This document shows positions 20,101 to 26,698 of a DNA stretch of 64,000 bases, piece by piece. The position numbers and the translations under genes were made by a program. The DNA is taken from the NCBI RefSeq assembly GCF_004115975.1, contig NZ_SDDZ01000004.1, positions 186,001 to 250,000 on the forward strand, written 5' to 3'. This DNA comes from Gelidibacter gilvus (GTDB lineage Bacteria > Bacteroidota > Bacteroidia > Flavobacteriales > Flavobacteriaceae). The notes below the pieces were generated by a model that was given only the letters and a program-made list of their open reading frames with translations, ran no database searches and had not been told where the DNA came from. How positions within the stretch are numbered: the stretch's first letter is position 1; the number at the start of each line of letters is the position of its first letter.

Positions 20101-22434
20101 ATCAGTTATTGAAATGATAATCTCCCCAACCTGAAAGCACCCTGTGCTGAGTTGTGTTCTTGCCCAATAAGATGTTTGTGTAGTTGGACTAACGGATGAA
20201 GGAATTGCAGAAGTTGCATTAGTAGCATTAGCTTCACTGGCATAAAAGGTTTTTGTGCCATTGGTGGTGACTAAATTATTTAAATCTACTGAGGTTGATC
20301 CGCTGGAACAAACCGCACCATCATCGATCGTAAGTGTTGGTAATGGATTTACTGATATAATTACTGAACTTGTGTTATAACATCCAGTTACAGAATCCTC
20401 AGATCGTGCATAATACGTTGTAGTTACAGTTGGTGATACGTCTTTATCAATACCACCAGTGTTGCTTTTGGCATTTGCTAGTGATGAATGATACGTAAGA
20501 TTTGCACCAGTAAATAGAGTGGAAAGGTCAACAGAAGCTCCAATACAGATTGTTGGATTAGCTCCCGTAGTTATAATAGGTAGCGGATTTACAGTTATGG
20601 TTAGTTGCGATGTTACAAAGCAACCTGTATTAAATCTACTACGCACAAAATAGTCCCTAGTTGCGGATGGGCTTACTACATTTGATATTGGGCTATTGCC
20701 ACTGGCAGCATTGGCCGCTGTATTATGAAAGGTTACAATGGCATTTGGGCTAGTAACAGTAACTAAAGAGTTTAAATCAATATTGGTTTGATTACTGGCA
20801 CAAATTTCACCATCTTGAATGGTGAGAATTGGCTTCGGATTTACAGTAGTTACGTTTATAGATTTTGTAACTGAAGAAGGATTTACGCAACTCGCAGTTG
20901 ACGTTACCGTTAATTCAATTGTATTTGGTCCAGCAACAGTTAAGGCATTTGTAGTTAAGGTTGCAGTAGTTGAAATTACTGCACCATTCAACGTCCACTC
21001 ATAGGTTGCACCACCAAAATTTTGAGGATTTCCAATGGTGAAGGTCGCATTATCACCTTCACAAATATTTGAGGGTGTAATGATATCGAAATTAACCGTT
21101 TTAACCGGATTTACTGAGATAGTAGATGCATATTCTTTAGTTGGAGCACAATCTCCTGTACCAATAGTCATAATCACTTTAACCACAGCGCTAGGTGCTG
21201 TCCATCTGTTGTAGCTAAAATTTAGCCCAGTACCTTCTCGTTCGTTATTTACAAACCATTCATAAGTCACTGCATCTGCACCCTCCCCAGAAGGTTTGGC
21301 TGTAAAATTCAAGGTTTCAAAATCACAAATAGTAGTTTTATTTTCCGTTATAGTATATGAAACTGTTAAAGGAGATGTATATGGTTGAACGGTTACTGTG
21401 GCGTTTTCTTTACCAATTTGTCCATTGGCATCTGTTACTGTTAGTTCAACGATGTTTTCCCCAACATCTGAACAATTAAAATTTGTTTTGTTTGTTTCGA
21501 AGGTCAATCCACCGCAAGAATCTGTGGAATTATTGTTAACAGCATCATCAGCTATGGTAATGGTACCAGTAGCATCAAGCTGTATTGTAATGTCTTTTGT
21601 TACTACATTGGGAGCAATAGTATCTTCAACCGTTACAATGGTGGTACATGTAGAAACATTTCCACTATTGTCAGTGATAGTAAGTGTGACAGGATTAGGT
21701 CCTATGTTGGAACAATCAAAATTCGTGACATCAATAGAAGTAGAAGCAATACCACAAGCATCGGTAGAACCATTGTTAATATCAGATGCGGAAATTGCAG
21801 CATTACCCGTATCATCTAATTGAATTATAAAGTTAGCAACGCAAGATGCAGTGGGAGCCATGTTATCTTCTACATTTATAATAGCGTCACAAGTCTCAGA
21901 TTCACCATTTGAATCCGTTACTGTTAATTTAACCGTTTGTACTACTCCAATATCATCACAATTAAATTCAGTTTTATCTAAAGATAATGTCATAGTAAGT
22001 CCAGGATCGACGGTTGATGAATTATTAACTTGATCTGGCGTTAAACTCGCTCTGCCGTCAATATCCAATTGTATGATAAACGTTTGACAAATTGCAATAG
22101 GTGCAGCGGCAATAATGGTATTCTTGAAAAAGCCAAAATGTATATCCTTTTTTCCAACCCCAATTAAAACCTCATTTTTGTAAAATTTTACTTTCTGCAA
22201 ATTAGGTGTACTAACAAACCAATCCGCCGGTCCCGTCAACCCAGAAACATCTAAGGCTTTAAATGTAGTTTTGAGGGGTTTAAAATCACTACTGTTTAAT
22301 GAATTTCCCTGAGCAAACATGGAAGGAGTAAAGGCTGAATCACTTTTAGACTTCGAAAAACCATCTTCAGCTAACGCTAGAAAAAGTAGGAGTGAAGTTG
22401 TTATTAGATAGATACTTTTCATAGCGGCAATCAT
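11158..22434 (-). CDS. Giant T9SS-secreted multidomain adhesin (3758 aa)
   Basis: The signal peptide region is MKSIYLITTSLLLFLALAEDG. The listed start is M1 (22434); M5 (22422) is equally likely. Residues about 115-350 hold HYR-like repeats (TLTITDNSGNVSTCTTIVTVEDTIAP). Residues about 540-940 hold PKD/Ig-like repeats of about 80 aa with ITINPLP, ICNGASIDLS and TTYYVRS. Residues about 1300-1750 have repeats of the GGGTLS...VTYTP type. Residues about 1980-2400 have repeats with STAGTYTVTYTIPAAGGC. A LamG domain lies at about 2913-3078 (WYHVAVTFGDGTYQLFIDG). The last 680 residues match the 1049-aa neighbour, ending in a T9SS type A sorting domain (residues about 3672-3758, YNKKIIIKF). The many domains suggest a long, rigid, cell-surface adhesin of about 390 kDa. 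It has its own promoter and terminator. No enzyme motif was seen. Confidence 0.88.
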   Translation of the reverse strand: MIAAMKSIYLITTSLLLFLALAEDGFSKSKSDSAFTPSMFAQGNSLNSSDFKPLKTTFKALDVSGLTGPADWFVSTPNLQKVKFYKNEVLIGVGKKDIHFGFFKNTIIAAAPIAICQTFIIQLDIDGRASLTPDQVNNSSTVDPGLTMTLSLDKTEFNCDDIGVVQTVKLTVTDSNGESETCDAIINVEDNMAPTASCVANFIIQLDDTGNAAISASDINNGSTDACGIASTSIDVTNFDCSNIGPNPVTLTITDNSGNVSTCTTIVTVEDTIAPNVVTKDITIQLDATGTITIADDAVNNNSTDSCGGLTFETNKTNFNCSDVGENIVELTVTDANGQIGKENATVTVQPYTSPLTVSYTITENKTTICDFETLNFTAKPSGEGADAVTYEWFVNNEREGTGLNFSYNRWTAPSAVVKVIMTIGTGDCAPTKEYASTISVNPVKTVNFDIITPSNICEGDNATFTIGNPQNFGGATYEWTLNGAVISTTATLTTNALTVAGPNTIELTVTSTASCVNPSSVTKSINVTTVNPKPILTIQDGEICASNQTNIDLNSLVTVTSPNAIVTFHNTAANAASGNSPISNVVSPSATRDYFVRSRFNTGCFVTSQLTITVNPLPIITTGANPTICIGASVDLSTLFTGANLTYHSSLANAKSNTGGIDKDVSPTVTTTYYARSEDSVTGCYNTSSVIISVNPLPTLTIDDGAVCSSGSTSVDLNNLVTTNGTKTFYASEANATNATSAIPSSVSPTTQTSYWARTQLSTGCFQVGEIIISITDIPSLTVANGSVCASSQTSINLNTLVTNTNGNTVTFHANQSDAENGTSAITATVNPISDTTYYVRSKFTNGCYSTASILITINPLPTFDVTPAEICNGASIDLSTTVSNHAGTSLTFHNSAADANSGANAINANVSPTANRTYHIRSVNTAGCYTVKPVVISVANNVSLALTSGNLNPNICAGSAIPAMNFKITNGGSGAGATVTASPGAGITLSGSYNTTTQIYTVTGTTSNAAMVGIYDFTVTPIGCGAESAASQSGTLRIFNGTPTIPLNLDTLSTSFVICPVSNETYEVTPDPNVQTYNWQFPAGFTITSGFGTNKVTVNIASGAQAGNVAVSATNICGGTSPIATRQVNIGSVSANAGPDQYICVADGLNYIVLNGNVTGVSSKNYGQGGKGEWWWSDGDAGGTFEKIGPGNSGDYLDARYRFRQPIVPGQVITITIQTKKPTGANNCGQGAKDDMKIFLRGTPTANVISDGAICTGSSGSVTFSGTPNTTVTFKVGPGNNQTISLGAGNGTIATATFTIPALATTTDVIIQSVEYTNQESCTYTYPNPKPTAQIVVNPLNTVTPGPTITVCQAVNPSSILLSGASVGSGAQGQWTIISGGGSLSTTAMTSTPADVTYTPAANFHGDVVLRLTTDTPGTCPSVNANRTITINEAPIVEAGTQGDICESANPTAITLTGASVGGGNGNTMAAWSITYGGGTLSNIAQTNNPASVTYTPVPNYFGPVTLTLTTNAPGGCTPIQDTRTFNIHQLPTIITGTYGPVCESSTPSLIPLSGASVSGPAGATAEWSIVSGGGTLSPPSGFSTTPQNVTFTPAVNYNGLVVLKLKSSTNASCVPVEKTVNIVVNEAAIIDAGPATAIICEGGIVTLNGSLGGSATSGTWTSSSNHNSGFGNSSATSTSYTPSTTDVANGTVTLTFTSNDPDGPCSAVSDSTVVTINKAVSVVLSGDTDICSDESSSIVADLNNGSATSGTWTSSSNNNGGFANTTATSTIYTPSTADINNGTVTLTYTTNDPDATGPCSAVIENLIINIYKKPFINENTENIGVCASQPAAISIVASGDNLNYQWYKGTPGTGTLVTNSPPQITGATTNTLNFANTTSSDAGTYYVIVRGNATCESVTSAVAELTVNKDINITSQPQAVTECVGNAVTFTAQSTGNIGSFQWKKDGVDVSGGTVTRVTSGATTTFSLQLQDIEVADAGAYTLHLISDGGACSEANTNLASLTVTQVPTANISYVTPFCTDNNIPEAVTLTGTNAYTGGTYSYTVDSGGPTLSLNATTGAITPSTSTAGTYTVTYTIPAAGGCDEVKTTTSVTINALPEITAFSYAKSIYCESDVLTYTPNEITVTNSLGGSYSASAGLSINSSTGEFSSNGVSPGTYIITYTANNPNGCTTPVEKTFQITIQAKPDASFSYGATNYCSNGSNPVPTPGFQPGGEFTGSSGLVINPSTGEIDLSTSTLGSHTIYYTFAEVSGGCAEVQEKQNIIITPLPIASITYSAAAYCKSDSNTYPVTLNGSNNSEGTYSASAGLTINSSGTITPSTSTVGNHIITFTIPTSGGCAEVVATANVTIDPLPVADFIYDATQYCKTKPNPVLSYAAGGSAGIFSYTSSPSGLSLGLNSITGAIDLSTSAAGTYTITNTIAASAGCIKVESTPQTITIFSDTTGGSITGYANDNPTVISNNIIACHEGNGTLNLSGHSGAILRWESSTNGGQTWAPISNTTDTYNFTGITATTLFRAVLASGPCGIKNSAIAFVNVIPSNIKPTVSPDKLQTICFGQSVNYSYTSGYGTGQLLEDEGDFNSANAEGWLVDGKDKKLNASGSSTSAGPWVGANSGTIQDYNYNSNDGKFVVVNGAYNSILESPTFNTFGLTTGTLEFWQAYDLKVGAQAIIELSLDGGATYNIDLSTISGPANSGNHNTGFNRTIIDLQNYIGQANLKIRFRYVATTSSAWAIDKFQVPRNPLDEDIIVIEGNNITSVTNGTFVYQPVTPGLNTIGITSKINGCLGTEAGTTHVSVAATFAYAGKAITPVSGECGVATVKLNAYDNTKTAAQNITDQAYFPTDTTLDFNIPGTNAKGIWSVTSGPSDCGTPTFSEPSNPKSTFTGGGAGTYILTWTVAGCSSDVTVTLEDCSTVNFDGIDDYATFGDAFNRSNNFSFEAWVKPNSVTGTQTILSKRNANNNATGYDLSLNDRTLIFNWNSSGTMTSPYDLTTDRWYHVAVTFGDGTYQLFIDGISVASATGATAPITNTSPFLLGAMDHANSLPNKPVRYFNGYINEVRIWKATITQDQIRQMMNQQIKSNGAAVDGEVVPLNVPGLNWVDLDGYYRMDFNCGGLPTQTGNVVGKLRNMNSINQPNSAPIPYVSSGNNTNWNSPSAWVNGTVQRPPNSVGIDGITPIDWNIVRTGHDVTATDKEVKVLGLLVDAGRLTIQNSDVNDGQSIEVTRYLNIANGAVLDLVGESQLLQLTDESFVGPGTGILERDQQGTGNMFNYNYWGSPVTNAETAGKRTYSLAGILYDGNSPVLWTSGLNGSTSPVTLSTRWLYTFENRDFDEYNGWNRITQNTAVNVGLGFLMKGTGPQGSSDQNYTFRGQPNNGEIAVTINPGLLTTLIGNPYPSAIDANAFIVYNESALLEGALIFWEQAPSNNSHYLAAYQGRYSYLNRSGGVSAATPPGIANSGNALKEPTLAIPVGQGFFVEGSGSGGDVIFKNSQRIFAREAGGGSVFFRNTADAFKSSKTQDEAAVFEDNIQRVRLAFTTPENATRHLLLAFTPDDAATDGIDYGYDASNSDDFPSDLSFAIQGKKFVIQGVGAFDINKKYPLDMTMGITGNVAIALTGLENFDEPIDVYVHDALLDTYTKINTVSFQINLEAGNYNGRFSLVFQPDTTLSTIDQDFKEISVKYLQKTDEIYVKTPASIEVRQLYLINMVGQAVKSWNVTNMNFGQEFKIPVKDVAEGNYILQVETNTNSYNKKIIIKF

Positions 22435-22512
22435 ATTAAATTGGTTGGTTAACTTTTAACAACAACCATTAGGTAGGATCTTCATGGCCATTGTTTTTTA
22501 GTGAGGGATATA

Positions 22513-22520
22513 CAAACATA
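22513..22520 (-). promoter_or_regulatory. Candidate -7 promoter element of the giant adhesin
   Basis: TATGTTTG on the minus strand fits TAnnTTTG, about 80-90 bases upstream of the start. All three paralogues of the island have such a box. Confidence 0.42.
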
Positions 22521-22870
22521 ACAGAGCCACAGTCTTGAATGAAAAAAAGTCGTTCAACTACCATAATTAACTTTGAGTGTGATTTTGGATGTTAAAGAAA
22601 CGTTATTTAACGTTTGGAGACATTGTAAATAACTGATGGTTAGAAATGTGAAGAAACCATTTAACAATAGAATTCAGAGTAATGAGCGCGCATTTTTTAA
22701 GTTTTTCCCTCGCTTCGGATGAACTCGCAGGTAGACAAGCCATCTCCTGCTATCGCTTCGTTTTGGAAGGGCAATCAACTTCTAAATCACAAAATACTAG
22801 AAAGATGGTCTTACTTCAATATTCTGAATTTTAAGCCAATAAAATTGCTGTTCTAAGATCGGGGATGACC

Positions 22871-22914
22871 CCTAGATACTCCCTAGATATTCCCTACATA
22901 CTCCCTACATACTC
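22871..22914. repeat. 11-bp tandem repeat, 4 units
   Basis: There are four consecutive 11-base units, CCTAGATACTC, CCTAGATATTC, CCTACATACTC and CCTACATACTC. It is non-coding. Confidence 0.88.
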
Positions 22915-23300
22915 AGTAGAAAACTTCTAGCAAAAAGAGCCATTTTCAAGAGGTTCCAAGTCGGTCCTTCTTGGTGATTTTCAACCGCAATGTCCTATCT
23001 AAACAGATTAAAAATAGGAGTTGCAATGCGAATGTTAATAATTGGATTTCCAGTATCAGGATATTGTATGGACAAAAACTCAAGGTTCCGAATTTAAAAT
23101 TCAAAGTTTAAGCCTTTCAATTTCCAGCCTTCGCTTCACTTCGAAAGGGGAGGTAACATCAACTTCACAAAATATGAGCAAAAACGGACTACTTCAAGGT
23201 TGGATATTCGACATTCAGTGTTCTGCATTCAATATGCGTTAGTAAAGCACAATGAGTGTGATGTTATTTAAATAGTAATAGCGTATCAACTTGGGGTTTC

Positions 23301-23333
23301 CTTCGGGTCAACTTCGGGTCAACTTCGGGTCAC
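23301..23333. repeat. 11-bp tandem repeat, 3 units
   Basis: There are three consecutive units of CTTCGGGTCAA (the last ends in C). It has the same period as the array at 22871 but an unrelated sequence. Confidence 0.85.
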
Positions 23334-23613
23334 GGTTTCCGAATTCTCTTATTACTCAAGAAAGACAGCATTCAGTCGGCAGTATTCCATCCTCCGCATA
23401 AACTGCGGACGGAGGAAATTTCTTCTTCCTGCCCGTCCGGTAGTCTGGCAATTTCAGATTCCCGTGCTACGGTGAGACATCATCAACTACAATCCTCTCC
23501 GTGAATTCTCAGTGAATCTCTGTGGTACAGCTTTTTGCTCCTCTATAATCGGTCCGACGCGCAAATCTCCGTGAATCTCCGTGCCTTCTCTGCGAAACTC
23601 CGTGATACAGTTT

Positions 23614-23830
23614 TTTTGTCACCCATCATCCAACGTTCATAACTCAAAACTCAAGCCTTTCAATTTCAATTTCAACTTCAATTTCAACTTCCCGTCCTCA
23701 GTCACCCGTCATCCAACGTTCATAATTCAAAACTCAAGCCTTTCAATTTCAACTTCAATTTCAACTTCCCGTCCTCGGTCACCCGTCATCCAACGTTCAT
23801 AACTCAAAACTCAAGCCTTTCAATTTCACC
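23614..23830. repeat. 77-83 bp tandem repeat with an internal 6-bp ladder
   Basis: Three units are marked by CAACGTTCATAA at 23631, 23714 and 23791 (steps 83 and 77). Each carries AACTCAAGCCTTTCAATTTC followed by a variable ladder of TTCAAT/TTCAAC words. The 6-bp difference between units equals one word. It abuts the 3' end of the OmpA gene. The same ladder occurs at 1320-1380 and 1615-1660. Confidence 0.85.
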
Positions 23831-23839
23831 TTCACTCGC

Positions 23840-25729
23840 CTACTTTAATATCAAAAACTCACAACGTCTATTGATCGAATGCTCTTCCTCAGTACACTTA
23901 TCGCCACAATCTACGAGTGGGAAATGTTCGCCGTAACCTTTAGAACGCAAGCGTTTTCTATCGATGCCATTGTCCACCAAATACTCAAGCGTGGCCGCAG
24001 CTCGGTTGTGCGATAAATGCAGGTTATAAAGGTCCGAAGCGCGATTATCGGTATGTGCTCCCAATTGGATTTCCATACGTGGGTATTTGTTCAACAGAGC
24101 GACCAAAACATCCAAAATTCTCTCGGCTTCAGGTTTGATCTCGTACTTATTGAAATCAAAATAAATGTTTTCCAATTCAATATAGAGATAACCATCATCC
24201 TTGGTCACCACAATATCTTCGGCATCATCATAAGATTCGATGGAGAGTTCAATGTTATAGGTGATATTGCCGTCGTCGTTGGTGGTAAAAACCTCTGTGG
24301 TTGGGATATAAAAATCGCGATGCGCTTCAATGGAATAGTCTTTATTGGGCTCTGTATTGAAAACATATTCAGCATCTTCCCCAACCACCATTTGACCGAC
24401 TAAAATGTTGTTTTCGTCAAATAATGTAACGGTGGTGCCTGGAAGGAGGTTTTGTGAAATTTTATCACGTACACTTCCTTCTACGGTAAATTGACGCTCG
24501 TTGACCGTACGTGTAAAAGCATATAAATTGTCATACCCTGCACGATTGGAAGCGAAGTACCCCGTATCGTCTTTTTCATTGACGATATAACCAAAATCGT
24601 CCATTTCAGAATTGATCGTTTCCCCAAGATTCAAGGGTTTGGAATACACGTTATCGTAAACCCGACTCACAAAAAGATCCAAGCCGCCCATGCCTTGATG
24701 GCCGTCTGAGGCAAAATAAAGCGTGCCTTCTTCGACTACAAACGGAAACTGTTCCCGTTGCGCGGTGTTGATGGTTTTTCCCAAATTAACGGGAGTCCCG
24801 TAGCTCTCATCTACATAGCCTTCATAACTGGAGGTGATATCCACATAAAAAATATCAAAGGAGCCTAAAGTGCCCGGCATATCACTGGAAAAATAGAGGC
24901 GCGAATTGTCTGGGCTGAGCACCGGATGTTGGGTAGAGTAGAGGTCACTGCTAAACGGGAGTTCGGTAATATGAGACCACTTCCCATCTATAAATTCTGC
25001 TTTAAACAATTTGACCGTGGCTACAAGTTCTTCGCCAATAAGCACGCGCTTATCATTGGTTCTTGAAAAGTACATGGTCTTGCCGTCGCTGCTAAAGGTA
25101 GCGTCGCTTTCGTGGGTTTTGGTATTTATTTCTTCGGAAAACGGCTTGATATTGACCAGCCGCTTTTCCTTGGTCACTTCGGCTAGGTACAAATCTAGAT
25201 AAGGCTGATTATTCCAGCTATAGATTGGGTTCTCACGATTCCTGAAGGATGAAAAGACGACCTTATCGCCAAAATAAGCAATGCCAAAATCGCCCGTACG
25301 CGAACTTTGGGTCATTATTTTAATCTCGTAAGTAAACGGCACCAATCGGTTAAGGTTGGAAATGAATTTTTCGGTATCTATAGCAAATCCGAGGTATTCG
25401 CCCATGATTTCATCGGCTTTGGCATAATCTTTTACCCCTCTTAAAGCTTGGGCATATCTGAAATAGACCTCTGGTTTTAAACTGTCCTTAAAATGGGTGA
25501 ATAGTCCCGTATATGGCGTTCTGGCCAGTTTCATTTCAGAATTGTAATAATAGGAATCGGCCAGGTTTTGAAGTACTTCCTGACTTTGGCCAAGCGATTG
25601 GTACATTTTTGCGGCTTCGGCATACGACTTTTGCGCAAAAAGTTGGTTGGCCTTTTTTATGCTCGGTCTTTGCGCATGGACCGTCCATGAGGCAGCAAGT
25701 AAACATAGAAATAGGCAAACGTTCTTCAT
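23840..25729 (-). CDS. OmpA-family periplasmic/outer-membrane protein, PorE-like
   Basis: From the ATG at 25729 the protein is 629 aa with signal peptide MKNVCLFLCLLAASWTVHA. An in-frame ATG 36 bases upstream would overlap the preceding gene and lacks a signal peptide, so it is rejected. Domain order is TPR-like helices (about 20-100) and a PD40/WD40-like beta-propeller (about 140-400, with TMYFSRTND, RLYFSSDMPGTLGSFDIF and LYFASDG blades). A carboxypeptidase-regulatory-like fold (about 415-500) and an OmpA C-terminal peptidoglycan-binding domain (about 515-629) follow. The OmpA part shows IYFDFNKYEIKPEA, AHTDNRAS and LSHNRA; the D and R are the diaminopimelate contacts. The order TPR-propeller-CRD-OmpA matches PorE of the T9SS. 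It follows porP/sprF by 10 bases and likely anchors that system to peptidoglycan. Confidence 0.88.
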   Translation of the reverse strand: MKNVCLFLCLLAASWTVHAQRPSIKKANQLFAQKSYAEAAKMYQSLGQSQEVLQNLADSYYYNSEMKLARTPYTGLFTHFKDSLKPEVYFRYAQALRGVKDYAKADEIMGEYLGFAIDTEKFISNLNRLVPFTYEIKIMTQSSRTGDFGIAYFGDKVVFSSFRNRENPIYSWNNQPYLDLYLAEVTKEKRLVNIKPFSEEINTKTHESDATFSSDGKTMYFSRTNDKRVLIGEELVATVKLFKAEFIDGKWSHITELPFSSDLYSTQHPVLSPDNSRLYFSSDMPGTLGSFDIFYVDITSSYEGYVDESYGTPVNLGKTINTAQREQFPFVVEEGTLYFASDGHQGMGGLDLFVSRVYDNVYSKPLNLGETINSEMDDFGYIVNEKDDTGYFASNRAGYDNLYAFTRTVNERQFTVEGSVRDKISQNLLPGTTVTLFDENNILVGQMVVGEDAEYVFNTEPNKDYSIEAHRDFYIPTTEVFTTNDDGNITYNIELSIESYDDAEDIVVTKDDGYLYIELENIYFDFNKYEIKPEAERILDVLVALLNKYPRMEIQLGAHTDNRASDLYNLHLSHNRAAATLEYLVDNGIDRKRLRSKGYGEHFPLVDCGDKCTEEEHSINRRCEFLILK

Positions 25730-25739
25730 AGCTCTTTTT

Positions 25740-26681
25740 TTAGAAAAATCTTGGGGACTTATCATATCCTTTCGGGGTTCCTAATTTATTGATATCAAAT
25801 AAAATCATTATTTCATGCGATCCAGAATTGAATCTCCCCAAATTGGATAGCGTATGATCATAGGCATAGCCAATCCGCAACGATGGACTCACCCTGAAAT
25901 TCACAAGGCCCATAACCGCATCATCCAGTCGGTACCCTGCGCCAACTTCAAACGTATTGTTGAACAGCACGTTGGCTGTAAGATCAACGGATAAAGGAGC
26001 GCCCGAAACCGCCTTGGTCATAAAGGCAGGTTTTAATTTTAAGTTCTCATTCATTTCAAACACATAACCTCCGGTCAGAAAAAAGTGCATCTCTTCAACA
26101 CCGTTGGCCACAATGCCACTACTATTTTCAAGATGTTTTGAATTCAATAGGTTAGGGGCTGAAAAACCGACGTAATAGTTGTCTCCAAACACATAAGCGC
26201 CTGCGCCAATATTAGGGAAGGTCTTGCTCAAATTATTGGCGAAAGCTGGATCTGGCAACGCGTCTGAATAAACAAAACCGTTAAAGTTGGTATTGAAAAA
26301 CGTCGCACCTGCTTTGACGCCCAACGAGAGTTTTGTGGTATTTCCTAAGCGCAGAATATAGGCGAAATCGGCATAGACGTTGGTTTCATTCACCACATCG
26401 CCAATTTGATCGTTGATGATCGAAAGGCCCACCTGAATTTTTTCCTGCAATGGTACATGGACAAAAAAGGAACCTGTAGTTGGTCCGCCCACGGAGCCTA
26501 CCCATTGCGCCCGGTATAAAGCACCCAAATTGATGTCATTTCCTTCAGTGGCATAGGCAGGATTGAGGACACTCATATTATACATGTATTGTGTATACTG
26601 AGGGTCTTGTTGCGCCATACCGGAAAGTCCTACCATGAGGACGAAACCGAGAAGCGTATATTTTAAACGTTTAATTATCAT
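25740..26681 (-). CDS. Type IX secretion membrane protein, PorP/SprF family
   Basis: This 313-aa outer-membrane beta-barrel protein has signal peptide MIIKRLKYTLLGFVLMVGLSGMA. The family start QQDPQYTQYMYNMSVLNPAYA follows directly (about residues 24-44). Other PorP/SprF marks are YRAQWVG, PLQEKIQVGLSIINDQIG and YAYDHTLS near the C-terminus. In Flavobacteria, SprF-type proteins are needed for secretion of the particular large adhesin encoded next to them and are thought to hold it at the surface. Here the adhesin gene ends 17 bases upstream and the OmpA gene starts 10 bases downstream, so the three form a tight export-and-anchor cassette. Confidence 0.93.
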   Translation of the reverse strand: MIIKRLKYTLLGFVLMVGLSGMAQQDPQYTQYMYNMSVLNPAYATEGNDINLGALYRAQWVGSVGGPTTGSFFVHVPLQEKIQVGLSIINDQIGDVVNETNVYADFAYILRLGNTTKLSLGVKAGATFFNTNFNGFVYSDALPDPAFANNLSKTFPNIGAGAYVFGDNYYVGFSAPNLLNSKHLENSSGIVANGVEEMHFFLTGGYVFEMNENLKLKPAFMTKAVSGAPLSVDLTANVLFNNTFEVGAGYRLDDAVMGLVNFRVSPSLRIGYAYDHTLSNLGRFNSGSHEIMILFDINKLGTPKGYDKSPRFF

Positions 26682-26698
26682 AGATACCTTTATTCAGA

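Larger units (their letters stand above)
22521..23627. other. Non-coding spacer with dispersed repeats
   Basis: No gene is seen. Two copies of a repeat containing TCGCTTC and CACAAAATA words occur at about 22705-22805 and 23085-23195, with a relative at 34665-34760. An 11-bp tandem array is at 22871-22914 and another at 23301-23333 (separate entries). GCGGACGGA and GCCCGTCCGG words occur at about 23395-23450. CTCCGTGAATCTC-type repeats run through 23500-23610. The stretch lies upstream of the adhesin and downstream of the convergent-side OmpA operon end. Confidence 0.6.

Noticed and set aside
25730-25765. Upstream start for the OmpA-family protein
   Set aside because: It would overlap the porP/sprF coding end and place 12 polar residues before the signal peptide.
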